64,000 nucleotides of DNA from Leptospira kirschneri serovar Cynopteri str. 3522 CT (GCF_000243695.2 NZ_AHMN02000020.1:16001-80000), one strand, 5' to 3'. Shown: positions 1 through 10,991, counted from the stretch's first letter. Notes: generated from the sequence alone by a model not told the origin. Translations and numbers: made by a program.

Positions 1-494
1 GTGCTGCCGGATAACTCTTTCGCGCGGTCGATTGCTTTCAAGGCTTTCGAACGTAATTCTTCGTTGATTTCGATTCTTACAAGATCTTTGCTTCCGTGGT
101 ATCGAATCTTTCCTTCAGTAATGGTCCTTCCGCTCGCTTCTTCTAAAAGCAGAGCGTAGACCGCAACTTGACATTGATCCGATTCCCAAGCCTCAGGACC
201 GTCCTTACCGATTTTGGCTCTGCCACGTTTATGTTCGTAAGGAATCCAATCGCCATCTCGTTTCTGAATGCGATCTACTTTACCGGAAATTTCCAATGTT
301 TCGCTCGTATAATGAAAGGATTCGATTCTTCCGGAAGATTCCTCATTGGGTTCTAATTCTTCGTGTAACGTTCGTCCCGCAAAAACACGATCGTCCGCGA
401 TTAAGACTCCTTCGACTTCTTCTAAATAAAAAAGCCTCTCGCAGTAAAGTAGGGAATGAATCCCCATTGCTCTTATGTTACCGTATGAATCCAT
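1..494 (-). CDS. cas4: Cas4 RecB-like nuclease, 5' part (runs off left edge)
   Basis: Reading the minus strand from the ATG at 494 gives 164 codons open to the window edge. Visible are an early cysteine in a YCERLFYL context (C18) and a RecB-type active site: H44, D74 in GKVDRI, E87-x-K89 in YEHKRG, and Q109xxxY113. These are the hallmarks of Cas4, which trims and orients prespacers during CRISPR adaptation. The YEHKRG and ALLLEEASG segments resemble the Cas4 half of Cas4-Cas1 fusions, so a fused cas1 beyond the edge is possible but unseen. The C-terminal iron-sulphur cysteines would also lie outside. It is co-directional with cas5 but separated from it by about 545 bp of repeat-containing DNA, unlike the tightly packed effector genes. 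Confidence 0.85.
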   Translation of the reverse strand, partial: MDSYGNIRAMGIHSLLYCERLFYLEEVEGVLIADDRVFAGRTLHEELEPNEESSGRIESFHYTSETLEISGKVDRIQKRDGDWIPYEHKRGRAKIGKDGPEAWESDQCQVAVYALLLEEASGRTITEGKIRYHGSKDLVRIEINEELRSKALKAIDRAKELSGS

Positions 495-507
495 AATCGA
501 TACCAAT

Positions 508-664
508 TAACGTGAGTTCAAAGGTTGAATTTTGGGCGAATCCGGCCTCGGGAAGGCCGGACCGCGCTTTCCGCTCCGATCAACAAATTGATCAAACGTC
601 TGAAAAACCGAATCTTTTCGCAGTTTCAATTTGTTGATCACGCTTCAATCGCTTTCGCGTTGTT
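508..664 (+). repeat. Dispersed MITE-like repeat, family A, between cas4 and cas5
   Basis: Begins with TAACGTGAGTTCA, continues with GGGCGAATCCGGCC and a GGCCGGACCG hairpin arm. It has an internal inverted pair (TCAACAAATTGATC at about 582 and CAATTTGTTGATC at about 628) and ends with CAATCGCTTTCGCGTT. The same order of blocks recurs at 19021, 25911, 29568, 37171 and elsewhere in the window. Here it separates the adaptation gene cas4 from the effector genes. Confidence 0.75.
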
Positions 665-1039
665 TAACAACGCTCAAGTTGTAATAGTATCGATTTTGAA
701 TATTCTAAAAATGAGTATAAATTTATAGAATATTCAAAATTTATTTTATAATAATAAAATACATAATTTGAATTCAAGGTTCTTAGAAATCGTTTGGTTT
801 TAAAATTGATTTATGGATTTTATGAAAGTCAGAGGATGAGAAATCGCCTTACGGCATCAAAGTTAAGTTCAGCTCGTCGAAATGCCAAACATAAGATTTA
901 AGTGTGACGTGCTCAACGCCTTACGGCTTTCAATGAAGAATCGAAGTATAATTCTCGCAATTAGATTTTAAGTCGCTCTTTACGGAACCATTGTTCGGAA
1001 ATCTGAATGGACCGAGGGTTTCTGAAAACCTTGTAATCC
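665..1039. other. Intergenic DNA between cas4 and cas5, no gene seen
   Basis: AT-rich DNA without a convincing reading frame. The word CGCCTTACGGC occurs twice (about 845 and 919), each in similar context, suggesting a small duplicated fragment. No CRISPR repeats are present. Confidence 0.5.
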
Positions 1040-1774
1040 TCAAATTGATTCGGGTTCTTTCGGCGTCCAAACCCACGCGTTAGGTGGAGGTTGGAGCGAT
1101 TTCTCTTTTGTAGTGGCAAAGAGAGGGGCGGTGGTTTTGCTATTGTTCAGTCGATCAATTCCAACCGTCAAACGAACCGTTTCTGTTTCAGGAATTTCAT
1201 CCTCTGTGACGGGATAATACCATGTAGCCGGATAAATCGCTTCCTCATAAATCTCTAAAAAATTAAAAAGTAAGTTATTATCTCCTGCAAAAGGAAGACC
1301 GTACCGATTTTCAATATCTCCATTCAGTCCACTCTGAATTTTCTTCATGAATCCAGATAGATTCGTTCGAACTCCGATCATCGTATTCAAGCCGACTAAA
1401 AATTCTCGTCGTGTTGGAATGATATGGTATTTTGCTCCTTTCGTACCTTCCCTAAATCCTTTGCTTGCATCACCTACTGGATAAGTATGCAATTGTTGAT
1501 ACACTGATCCTTTCTTCGCGTTCTCAATATCTCCAATTGCGATTTCTAAAGAGGGAATGAAATCCTCGTTTTCAAAAGAATAGTCTTTAACTACATTTTT
1601 TATAAGAGTAGTCATTTCATTTACCGCTGTTCTCATTTCAATGCCGGCAAAGTTGAGAATAAGACCATACGCTGCAGAATGCGGTATCGTGGGCATAGTC
1701 GTTCGATAATTTCCTGCCTGAAAATACCGATAAGCGGCAAAAGGAGCTTTTATATGAATGAAAAATTCTTCCAT
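1040..1774 (-). CDS. cas5: Cas5 (DevS-like), type I Cascade subunit
   Basis: A 244-residue protein. Its N-terminal strand (MEEFFIHIKAPFAAYRYF) and following PTIPHSAAYGLILNFAG segment match the RAMP-fold start of Cas5 proteins, in which the PS/AxxGLL-type helix contacts the crRNA 5' handle. Cas5 caps the 5' end of the crRNA in Cascade. It lies 4 bp after the cas7 stop, so it is in the same transcription unit and probably translated by the same ribosomes. It is the last gene of the compact effector cluster; downstream come repeats and then cas4. The length is normal for Cas5 of the MYXAN (DevTRS) group, and its position directly after a DevR-like Cas7 supports that assignment. Confidence 0.85.
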   Translation of the reverse strand: MEEFFIHIKAPFAAYRYFQAGNYRTTMPTIPHSAAYGLILNFAGIEMRTAVNEMTTLIKNVVKDYSFENEDFIPSLEIAIGDIENAKKGSVYQQLHTYPVGDASKGFREGTKGAKYHIIPTRREFLVGLNTMIGVRTNLSGFMKKIQSGLNGDIENRYGLPFAGDNNLLFNFLEIYEEAIYPATWYYPVTEDEIPETETVRLTVGIDRLNNSKTTAPLFATTKEKSLQPPPNAWVWTPKEPESI

Positions 1775-1778
1775 TACG

Positions 1779-2720
1779 TTAACCTAAAAAATCAGTTTTG
1801 ATTTTTTCGATTAAATGATCCGGGTTTTCAAAAAGATTTTTTGGGTTAAGTCTTGCTTTATCTGCTTCCTTCATATTACGAACTATTTCTCCGGCAAAAT
1901 AAAATTCGTCACGAGGTAAATCGTTTTCATTGATTCTGCTTAATTCGCTCCAAGAACCATCTTCTTTAAATCCATAAGTATCATATCCTGCTGCAAGTTT
2001 TGGTGTTAGTCTAATCACTACACTTTTTGGGGCAAAGTCATATAAGTTTCTCGTATGACCTCCTCCTACATTGTTTAGCTCCCCGATAGAATCTAACAAA
2101 GTTTTAACCCATTGAATCGTTTTTTCATTTTTTCTACAGTCATTTCCCGACAAGGCGAAAGGATACTGCACCGCAGTATGAGAAATTTCTTTATTTAAAA
2201 GAATCGAATTCTTTTTTTCGGTATTACTCCAAGGACTGTCTACGTTTCTCGGAGATTGATGAAAGGTTGCCTCTATTCTAAAAGGACTTAAGGCCACAGC
2301 GTTATTTCCCTTAAAAACCGAATCTTTTTTAGCAACCCATTCTTTACCATGTTTTTCAACTGCTTTTACAATATCTTCTTTCATTGCAATCATATAACCG
2401 AATAGAAAATCATCGGCATATAAATCTGCATTACAATAGTCATAGAATTGAACGGATAATTGTGATTTACCGTCTTCATCGATTAGATCGTCGCGTCTTT
2501 TGCGGTTGATGTCTTTTCCCCAACCTTCTAACTTTGTCGCGACAATTTCTCTTAGGGCAAAACGAATGGATTCTGAACTAAAAATAATGTAGTCTTTTCC
2601 GTTTTTATTAATCCTTTGGAGTACCGGGCGATTTTCTTCATTTTCTCCTCTGTAATTAGAAGTTGGAGCAGCATGAGTAAGAATGGTGCAGAATAAATTT
2701 TTATTGTTTTTCGTAGTCAT
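1779..2720 (-). CDS. cas7: Cas7 (DevR-like), Cascade backbone subunit
   Basis: A 313-residue protein opening with a hydrophobic strand followed by THAAPTSNYRGENEENRP, then IIFSSESIRFALREIVATKL. This is the pattern of DevR/Cst2-type Cas7 proteins, where the first strand and the loop bind crRNA. Near the C-terminus GGGHTRNLYDFAPKSVVIRLTP is also typical. Cas7 multimerises along the spacer portion of the crRNA. A good Shine-Dalgarno (AAAGGA) lies in the 20-bp gap after cas8, consistent with the higher expression a backbone subunit needs. cas5 follows after 4 bp. Confidence 0.88.
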   Translation of the reverse strand: MTTKNNKNLFCTILTHAAPTSNYRGENEENRPVLQRINKNGKDYIIFSSESIRFALREIVATKLEGWGKDINRKRRDDLIDEDGKSQLSVQFYDYCNADLYADDFLFGYMIAMKEDIVKAVEKHGKEWVAKKDSVFKGNNAVALSPFRIEATFHQSPRNVDSPWSNTEKKNSILLNKEISHTAVQYPFALSGNDCRKNEKTIQWVKTLLDSIGELNNVGGGHTRNLYDFAPKSVVIRLTPKLAAGYDTYGFKEDGSWSELSRINENDLPRDEFYFAGEIVRNMKEADKARLNPKNLFENPDHLIEKIKTDFLG

Positions 2721-2740
2721 AATTTTTTCCTTTAATTTGG

Positions 2741-4663
2741 TTAGCTATTTGCAGATAACGCAAGCATAGATAATGCTCTTATTTTTTCCCAGCCTGTATC
2801 TTCTTCTGCGTTATACAAAGATTCCGCTAATTTAATATATTCCTCCTCACCAAGTTTGTGCGGAACAGAGCATATCGTTGAAGTGAAGTAATTTATAAAA
2901 TCTTCTCTATCTTTTCTACTTCGAATTGCAAGAAAGGCGTCCTTTGCAATTTTAGACTTATTTTTGTAATCGTCATCGTTTGCGGGTGTGTTCCTTGACT
3001 TTGACCATAATACTTTTTTATCTTTATCCCAAATTATTTGATGTTTAAATTCCAGTTTACTAAAAATATAAGTTCTAATAATTTGATGAACTAACAGTTC
3101 TATTGTTTTTGGAACATTTCCATCCTCTGACATTTTCTGTTCTCCTTTAAATTTAATTTCCTGTTCTTCAAAATATGTCTTTGCATCTGTTTTAAATCCG
3201 ATTTCACCACGCACATTGGCGCCAAATTTAAAAAATTCTTCATATGGATAATTCTTAAATAGTTCATAGAAGCCATTAAGTTCTGATTTGTTTAATAAGA
3301 GATTTTGAATAATCTCCTTTTGAAAATGATAATTATGATAAAGCTTTTTATATTGCATGACTTTATTCTCAAAGTCAAAGTTTGGCTTTATGCGGATACT
3401 ATTTCGTATTCTTATATTCTTATCATCTTTTTCGCAATGTATAATGTCTTGTGCATGAAGAATTTCATGAAACGAATTACCTAACGTTCTCTTTAAGATT
3501 AAATGAAATTTGTTTAAAGAATCTAAGCCTGCTATCTGCGGTAGAAATGTAATGGCTTCTCTGGGCCTGTATCCCGCCTTATCCAAACTTCTCTGATTCA
3601 TATAATCGGGGAAATATTCGCAGAATGATTTCAATCTTAATATATCTGGAATGCAGACAATGTAACCATTATCTGCTAACTTATAGTCTTTAATATTGCT
3701 ATCATATTCCATTTTTCGGGAAGCATAGGTTTGTATAGTGAAAGGAAAAAAATTTAGTAAAAAGAAATGTTTATGAATATCTTGAAAATTTATTGATTCA
3801 GCATTTACTTTCTGAGCACCTATGAAATATTGACTTTTAAGAGTTTTAAAATCAGTTAAACTAGATAAGATTTTCCACTGTTTTATTATGTTCGGATCAT
3901 TCTCTGATTCATATTTTTTATATTCGTTTCTAGTGGTAGGGATACCTCTAATTGTACTCCACATCATATCTCGCCAAAGTTTAATCCAGAGACCATTCTC
4001 TTTATTCTTATCATATTGAGAAAGAAATGAGCCAAACGGGTATTTGTCGTCATAAATATAAACTATCTTTTCTTCTTCTATGGAATAAGTTTTTATTGGT
4101 TCAATATCAATATTATTTGGATACTTTCTTTTCTTTTTAGTTTCTTCTTCGTATATATATAGTTTTCTATTTTTTTTAGAGCTGGGGTTTGGATTATCGA
4201 TTTCTTGAATTAAAACTTTATTAGGTTCTAATTTTGCTTTTGGTTTAGATGGATAAATAAAAATTTTTGTTTCGAATTTTTTAGAATACAAATCGAGAGG
4301 AGGAATATCTTTTTTATTTTCTCCTTTACCTTTAGTTCTGATTTTATCATCTTCCACTCTTATAAAAATAGGCTTATAAATCTCATCAAACAAGTCCTTC
4401 ACATCTTTTTTCGTAAGAGTTACCTTGAGTCCCGCCTCGCTAATTTGCGTTCTTTTTATAAGCTCCTTATTTATATCCTGTTTATCTAACCAATCTATGA
4501 TTAGATAAAGTCCGGCAAGCCCAGCTTTGTGTTGAGAGGATGGGAGTTCATGAAGTTTATATTCTAAAGTAATTTCTTTCAGGTTTTCTTTAGATTCTTT
4601 TTCATTTTTGAATTTTGGAGAGGAAGACAAATTTTCATTATCCTTAGTCATTTGCTTTTTCAT
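2741..4663 (-). CDS. cas8: Cas8 large subunit, Cas8a1/Csx13 (MYXAN) type
   Basis: A 640-residue, lysine- and aspartate-rich protein between cas3 and cas7, the standard place for the Cascade large subunit that recognises the PAM and recruits Cas3. Sequence such as LPSSQHKAGLAGLYLIIDWL (residues 41-60) and the C-terminal RKDREDFINYFTSTICS region fit the Csx13 families defined in Myxococcus and known in Leptospira. Its ATG overlaps the cas3 stop (ATGA), showing translational coupling. Large subunits evolve fast, so the subtype rests partly on the neighbours. The middle (about residues 110-220) is charged and low in complexity and may be a flexible insertion. Confidence 0.8.
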   Translation of the reverse strand: MKKQMTKDNENLSSSPKFKNEKESKENLKEITLEYKLHELPSSQHKAGLAGLYLIIDWLDKQDINKELIKRTQISEAGLKVTLTKKDVKDLFDEIYKPIFIRVEDDKIRTKGKGENKKDIPPLDLYSKKFETKIFIYPSKPKAKLEPNKVLIQEIDNPNPSSKKNRKLYIYEEETKKKRKYPNNIDIEPIKTYSIEEEKIVYIYDDKYPFGSFLSQYDKNKENGLWIKLWRDMMWSTIRGIPTTRNEYKKYESENDPNIIKQWKILSSLTDFKTLKSQYFIGAQKVNAESINFQDIHKHFFLLNFFPFTIQTYASRKMEYDSNIKDYKLADNGYIVCIPDILRLKSFCEYFPDYMNQRSLDKAGYRPREAITFLPQIAGLDSLNKFHLILKRTLGNSFHEILHAQDIIHCEKDDKNIRIRNSIRIKPNFDFENKVMQYKKLYHNYHFQKEIIQNLLLNKSELNGFYELFKNYPYEEFFKFGANVRGEIGFKTDAKTYFEEQEIKFKGEQKMSEDGNVPKTIELLVHQIIRTYIFSKLEFKHQIIWDKDKKVLWSKSRNTPANDDDYKNKSKIAKDAFLAIRSRKDREDFINYFTSTICSVPHKLGEEEYIKLAESLYNAEEDTGWEKIRALSMLALSANS

Positions 4664-6957
4664 AATGCAAACCCTCTTTTATTATTATAATATTTCCTGC
4701 TCACTATCTTTAAGTATTTGGGTAAAAGCGAATGTTCTTCGTTACGTAAATTGAGTTCCCGCTTATCGGGAACGGGTAGAATATAGGGGTCAATCGGTTT
4801 CTTAGATTGTAAAAGTTGACTTACTTCCGGAAAATCTTCATCCAAAATAGCCTGCGCTGTGAACTCTTCGATGTCTCTGTAGTCGCTGGGTAAGGCGAAA
4901 TATCCTCCGTCAATAAAGGATGCGGATGGAAGTGTTTTATACTCTTGTGCGGAACATTCCTCTAATTTCGTCGCTAATAAATTTTGACTTATATCTTTTT
5001 CTGGAAGATTGTTTAAGAAATTTTTTGCCGCATTTATTTCATCCGAAGAATATGGTTTTAAACTTCCGACTACTTCGTATAAATAAAGTTCTGCCCTAAA
5101 TTCGTCTCCTTTTTTAAGGTGTCGATTCGCTCTGCCGAATCTTTGAACCATAGAAGACACCGGTGCAAACTCGGAAATCAACACATCTGCGTCTAAATCC
5201 AAACTCATTTCGCAAACTTGAGTAGTGACCGCGATAGAATTTAGGTTGCTACCTTGAAAAGCATTTACCGTATTTTCATGAACAGTTTTTCTGTCTGATA
5301 ATTTAAATCGGCTATGATAACAATGAACTTCTGTTTGTAATTCTTCCGTTAATTCTTCATACGTTTTTTGGCATCTATCCACTGTATTCAAAACCCAAAG
5401 GACTCGCTTTCCTTCTCGAAAACTTTTAATTGCAATTTCTTTTGCTTGTTCTGCATTTTCTAAAACGGTTTTATTATATCTAGGATGATTTTCTAAGTTT
5501 ATTAAGTTTTCTAGTTCTTTTCTATCTTCTTCTTTAGGATATTGTTCTAAATCTAGTTCTAATAAACTTTGTTTATTCTTAGGTGTTAAAGTTGCAGTCA
5601 TGCAAAGAATTGGTAAGTCAAAATACTTTAAAAAACTAAGTAGCGATGAAAACATTGCTTTGTCGAAACTATGGACCTCGTCTACTATCAATGCGCATTC
5701 AGAAAGAACGGGTAATAGGCATATGCCTTTATAATTATTCTGTAAGAAACTTAAGAATTGATCCGCTGTTGCGCTAAAGAATTTCTTTGACCAAAAAGCT
5801 ATGGCAAATAACCGTTCATCCGCCTCTGAAATACGAAAATCTCTTTTTGATTTTTCATCGTCAGGATTTTGAAACATAGAATCCAATTCGTAGTCGGAAG
5901 TTCCATGCATTAAGGTTGCATCCGCTTCTGGAGCCCAAGATGCGTAGTCCTTGAATCCTTCTGTTGCAGTTCCGCGAGTAGGATAAAGAAAAATGACCTT
6001 GCTAATTTTTTGCTTTTTAGAAACTTCATTCGCCCAATTCCAGGCTGCTAATGTCTTACCCATGCCACAACCGGCCATCAGTAGGACTCGATCACCTTTG
6101 GTTGCTACTTGCTTTTGAAACTGGTGAAGTTCGAGAATTTTTTTATCATCCATTCTTTTTTGAATGATTTCTTTTAAAATTTCATTTTCTTTAATTTCAT
6201 CGGAATGAATGGCCTTTGATATCCACTTTTCGATTAAATGATTTTCTCTTACAAGACCGGACGAGGCGCTATCCGAAACAATCAGCGCTGCCTTAATTGC
6301 AAGGTGAAGTTGTTTTCTGTTTTCATCCAATCTAAAACCAAGTATTCCAGATTCTTTTGCCCCAGATTGAAATGTTTTTTTCCAATTTTCGTCTTCTGGA
6401 CTGAAGGTTTTATAGTTCAACTGAGGAATGTCTATATCGCTTTTTAAGAACTGGTTTACTTTTTTTAGAATTATTTTTACTTCTTCATGGAAAAGATTTA
6501 ATATTACAAAATCACGAAGTGGATCTGTTAACCATTTATATTGATGGTCGTTTTTATCCGTGGCTTTTAAATGGTGGCACAGTACTGCTGATGTAATTAT
6601 TGGAATATCTAAATCTTTGTTTTGAGAAAGCCATTTTCTAATTTCAGGTAAGTGCAATACAAAAGCGCTCAAATGCTCATGTCTGATCCCTTGATGAAAG
6701 AATCCTTTCTCCCTTACTGCTTTCTGAAAGTCATCGTTCGCTTTTCCAATATCATGAAAAAGACAAGTCACACGAAGATTTAAAAGAAATTTTTCTTCGT
6801 CTTCTTTTCTTATTTTAAAAAAACGAAGCCAGTTATTTAAGAATCGCGATTCTTTTCTAAAAATTGAAATCGCCGCATTTTCCGTATCAAACGAATGTTC
6901 TTGAAGGGAGATTTCTCTTCCGTCTTGAGTTCTACTCTTCGCCAGCAACTTCTCCAT
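4660..6957 (-). CDS. cas3: Cas3 HD nuclease-helicase
   Basis: From the ATG at 6957 this is 765 residues. The HD nuclease domain shows H21 (LQEHSFDT), H68-D69 (CLFHDIGKA), H93/H95 (RHEHLSA) and H128-H129 (LCHHLKA), all metal-binding positions. The SF2 helicase follows, with Walker A AGCGMGKT near 295-302, a DEVH box at about 426-429, MTATL, and motif VI QRFGRANR. Cas3 unwinds and degrades the target once Cascade has bound. The frame is open 10 codons further upstream to a TTG, but the ATG overlaps the cas6 stop in a TGATG arrangement, which supports the shorter start. It couples to cas8 by an ATGA overlap at the other end. All key residues are present, so interference should be possible. Confidence 0.93.
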   Translation of the reverse strand: MEKLLAKSRTQDGREISLQEHSFDTENAAISIFRKESRFLNNWLRFFKIRKEDEEKFLLNLRVTCLFHDIGKANDDFQKAVREKGFFHQGIRHEHLSAFVLHLPEIRKWLSQNKDLDIPIITSAVLCHHLKATDKNDHQYKWLTDPLRDFVILNLFHEEVKIILKKVNQFLKSDIDIPQLNYKTFSPEDENWKKTFQSGAKESGILGFRLDENRKQLHLAIKAALIVSDSASSGLVRENHLIEKWISKAIHSDEIKENEILKEIIQKRMDDKKILELHQFQKQVATKGDRVLLMAGCGMGKTLAAWNWANEVSKKQKISKVIFLYPTRGTATEGFKDYASWAPEADATLMHGTSDYELDSMFQNPDDEKSKRDFRISEADERLFAIAFWSKKFFSATADQFLSFLQNNYKGICLLPVLSECALIVDEVHSFDKAMFSSLLSFLKYFDLPILCMTATLTPKNKQSLLELDLEQYPKEEDRKELENLINLENHPRYNKTVLENAEQAKEIAIKSFREGKRVLWVLNTVDRCQKTYEELTEELQTEVHCYHSRFKLSDRKTVHENTVNAFQGSNLNSIAVTTQVCEMSLDLDADVLISEFAPVSSMVQRFGRANRHLKKGDEFRAELYLYEVVGSLKPYSSDEINAAKNFLNNLPEKDISQNLLATKLEECSAQEYKTLPSASFIDGGYFALPSDYRDIEEFTAQAILDEDFPEVSQLLQSKKPIDPYILPVPDKRELNLRNEEHSLLPKYLKIVSRKYYNNKRGFAL

Positions 6958-7571
6958 CAAACCCTGATTCCTACAAAGTGGCCGCAACCCATCTTTCTTC
7001 TTCCGCCTAAACCTTGAGTTTGTAAAAGAATCGAAGCTTCCGGTGTTAAATTGTGTAATAGAACTGGAAAGCCGACGACTTCCTTATCGTGAATGCGAAT
7101 CGTTTTGCGTATGATTTTTTGATTGTTCTCAGAGATCCTTCCCCTAAATAAAAGAACTTCACAGGATACTTCAAGTTTTTGTAATTTATCTTGAACCGAC
7201 TTCAAAAAGGCGTCTTCTTCCGTATAACCTTTGATCGTTACTAAGCGACTGTACAAGATTTTATGAGGTTTCAATAGGTTAATCGTAGGAATTCCCAAGC
7301 GTATTTTATCTTGCGATAATTCCAAACTTTTGCCGGCCAATTTTAATAAGTGAGGCAATAAAGATTGTGAAGCGCGAATTCTTAATTTACTTGCAACGTT
7401 TAAATGTAAGGTTCTATTTTTATCGGGAATTCCAGATATTCCGCAGATCGAAAGGGCTTCCGTTTCATGGATAATTCTTTCCTGTTTGCAAAGTGCTGAA
7501 TAGAGTTTATACCCGTGATCTGCCGGAATGGATTTGCCATGCACCGGAAATTTAAGTTCAAGATATTGCAT
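6957..7571 (-). CDS. cas6: Cas6 pre-crRNA endoribonuclease
   Basis: A 204-residue protein. The C-terminal glycine-rich loop [13 protein letters not shown] (about 187-199) is the hallmark of the Cas6 RAMP fold. Candidate catalytic histidines are H19 and H35 in the N-terminal half. Cas6 cleaves pre-crRNA within repeats, leaving an eight-nucleotide 5' handle. The size and the GRRKMGCG motif fit the MYXAN-type Cas6 (Cmx6 family). It is the first gene of the operon and its stop overlaps the cas3 start (TGATG). The mini-array at 58.3-58.5 kb, whose repeat ends in ATTGAAAC on the minus strand, is a plausible substrate. Confidence 0.88.
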   Translation of the reverse strand: MQYLELKFPVHGKSIPADHGYKLYSALCKQERIIHETEALSICGISGIPDKNRTLHLNVASKLRIRASQSLLPHLLKLAGKSLELSQDKIRLGIPTINLLKPHKILYSRLVTIKGYTEEDAFLKSVQDKLQKLEVSCEVLLFRGRISENNQKIIRKTIRIHDKEVVGFPVLLHNLTPEASILLQTQGLGGRRKMGCGHFVGIRV

Positions 7572-7964
7572 ATTTTAATTTACGAAATTATGATTTTACT
7601 AATTAAGAGAATGAATTTGTAAAATTCTATCTCATTTTTGAAAGTAGAATAAAAAATTTCAGAACAAACACGGGACGGACATAGAATGAATCCAAGAACA
7701 ATTTTGGTGCTTTCTGCTTGCAGTAGTTGGAAAGGCGAAATATAAACTGAGAAAACGCAGATCAGGTTTGTTCCGCATTCCGAATTTTATTAGAGTTGTT
7801 GAAAAGTGAATTTTTCATCTCTGTTTTACGGAAACGTTTGATTGAAGTATAAATTATTGGATTGGGTGCTTTATATTAATAGTTTTGAGTAATAAAATCA
7901 TTCTAGTTGGAGTAGAATCGATAATTTTACTTTTATTAAACTCTATTTTTACATAAAAGAATAT
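7572..7964. other. Region upstream of the cas operon
   Basis: No gene is seen. It must contain the promoter of cas6, but I cannot single out one. A partial family B repeat starts near 7792 (TTAGAGTTGTTGAAAAGTG) and is followed by TTATTGGATTGGGTGCTTTA, a short word that also recurs at 11330 and, reversed, at 24400 and 58830. No CRISPR array adjoins this side. Confidence 0.5.
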
Positions 7965-8066
7965 TAGAGTTGTTGAAAAATTCCATAGTGAAGATTCGTA
8001 AAATTGCTTCAATTGTCCATTCAATCCAATATAAACAGATCAAGAATTAATTTTTCAACAAATCTA
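7964..8066. repeat. Family B MITE-like repeat, about 100 bp
   Basis: Terminal inverted repeats TTAGAGTTGTTGAAAAATT (left) and AATTTTTCAACAAATCTA (right) flank a 65-bp core that contains CCATAGTGAAGATT and AAACAGATCAAGAATT. Nearly the same element occurs at 25804, 32572, 37932 and 41338. Confidence 0.8.
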
Positions 8067-8073
8067 TTCTATT

Positions 8074-9570
<1,497 letters not shown>

Positions 9571-9690
9571 CTGAAAACCAAAATTTCAGACACAATATAA
9601 GGGTCATTCTAAATGTATCCGTATTCTATTTGAAAAGTCGGATCTCTGCCTATGTTATTCTTTTTGATCAAGATCTTAATTTTAATCCAA

Positions 9691-10153
9691 GGGTCGTAAC
9701 AACGCCCATGTTTGGAAAACGCGGGAACTCTTACAGTTACGAGATTTTATCAATCAAACTTTGGGTCGTAACAACGCCCATGTTTGGAAAACGCGGGAAC
9801 TCTTACAGTTACGAGATTTTATCAATCAAACTTTGGGTCGTAACAACGTCCATGTTTGGAAAATGCGGGAACTCTTACAGTTACGAGATTTTATCAATCA
9901 AACTTTGGGTCGTAACAACGCCCATGTTTGAAAAACGCGGGAACTCTTACAGTTACGAGATTTTATCGATCAAACTTTGGGTCGTAACTACGCCCATGTT
10001 TGGAAAACGCGGGAACTCTTACAGTTACGAGATTTTATCAGTCAAACCTTGGGTCGTAACAACGTCCATGTTTGGAAAACGCGGGAACTCTTACAGTTAC
10101 GAGATTTTATCAGTCAAACTTTGGGTCGTAACAACGCCCATGTTTGGAAAACG
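9691..10153 (+). repeat. Tandem array, 72-bp unit, about 6.4 copies
   Basis: Units start with GGGTCGTAACAACGCCCATG at 9691, 9763, 9835, 9907, 9979, 10051 and 10123; the last is cut after about 30 bp. Copies differ by a few substitutions. Because 72 is a multiple of three, two frames stay open over most of the array. One encodes a 24-residue repeat with NSYSYEILSIKLWVVTTP, another one with HVWKTRELLQLRDF that is stopped in copy four by TGG to TGA. The unit contains GCGGGAACTCTTAC, close to the GTGGGAACT word dispersed over the window. The array ends at the stop codon of the reductase gene. It is a likely length-variable locus. Confidence 0.9.
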
Positions 10154-10154
10154 A

Positions 10155-10991
10155 TTAAACAACTTCCGAAGGATCCCAACAGGTTCTGAAATTTTCGTCC
10201 AATGAATTTAGAATTTTCATATCTTCTTCCGAAATTGCAAAATCAAAAACTTTAGAATTTTCGATGATTCTTTTTTTTTGAGTGGATTTTGGAATGACTA
10301 CAATTTTTTGTTCAATGGCCCAACGAATCAAAATCTGAGCCGGAGTTTTATCGTATTTTTGCGCAATTTTAGAGATCGTAGGATCTTCTATTTTTTGACC
10401 GTGTGCCAGCGGGCTATAAGCTTCGAGTTGGATTTTATGTTTTTTACAATATTCTAATAAGTGAATCTGATTTAAAAACGGATGAAACTCAACTTGATTG
10501 ACTGCGGGAGTAATTTGAGAATCTTTCAATAATTCTCCGAGATGGGTGATCGTATAGTTGCTGACTCCGATTGCTTTACAGAGTTTATCATGGTAAACTT
10601 TTTCCAATTCTTTCCAAGAATTCATTCTTTTAGAAGTTACCGGAAAATGAATGAGATAAAGATCCACAAAATCGATTCCTAATTTATCAAGACTGTTTTC
10701 GAGTGCCTTTCTAGTTTTATCCGGCCCTTGATCTGCGTTCCAAAGTTTTGTAGTGATAAAAATTTCTTTTCTTGGAATTCCGCTTTCTCGAATCGCTTGA
10801 CCCACATCTTTTTCATTGTCATAAATTCTGGCCGTATCGATATGACGATAACCCGCTTCTAAAGCGTTTAAAACCGCTTCTTTGCATTCTTTGCCGGATT
10901 TAGTTTTCCAAACTCCAAGTCCTAAAATCGGCATAGAAATTCCGTTATTGAGCGTTACCGTTTGTTTAAGCGAATTCTCTTTATTATTCAT
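10155..10991 (-). CDS. Aldo/keto reductase
   Basis: A 278-residue NADPH-dependent oxidoreductase of the AKR superfamily. The catalytic tetrad is visible: D52 ([10 protein letters not shown]), Y57, K82 (FITTKLW) and H115 (DLYLIHFP). The family signature [13 protein letters not shown] and the C-terminal cofactor motif [12 protein letters not shown] are present. The length and motifs match the AKR5-type 2,5-diketo-gluconate/methylglyoxal reductase group, a TIM barrel that reduces carbonyls in the cytoplasm. The substrate cannot be told. The stop codon lies directly beside the last, truncated unit of the 72-bp tandem array, so array changes could reach the 3' end of the mRNA. No operon partner. 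Confidence 0.92.
   Translation of the reverse strand: MNNKENSLKQTVTLNNGISMPILGLGVWKTKSGKECKEAVLNALEAGYRHIDTARIYDNEKDVGQAIRESGIPRKEIFITTKLWNADQGPDKTRKALENSLDKLGIDFVDLYLIHFPVTSKRMNSWKELEKVYHDKLCKAIGVSNYTITHLGELLKDSQITPAVNQVEFHPFLNQIHLLEYCKKHKIQLEAYSPLAHGQKIEDPTISKIAQKYDKTPAQILIRWAIEQKIVVIPKSTQKKRIIENSKVFDFAISEEDMKILNSLDENFRTCWDPSEVV

Noticed and set aside
168..728. Plus-strand frames at the left edge
   Set aside because: They run opposite to cas4, whose minus-strand frame shows the full nuclease motif set, or lie in the family A repeat.
6958..6987. Ten-codon N-terminal extension of Cas3 to a TTG
   Set aside because: The ATG at 6957 overlaps the cas6 stop as TGATG, which is the common coupled start.
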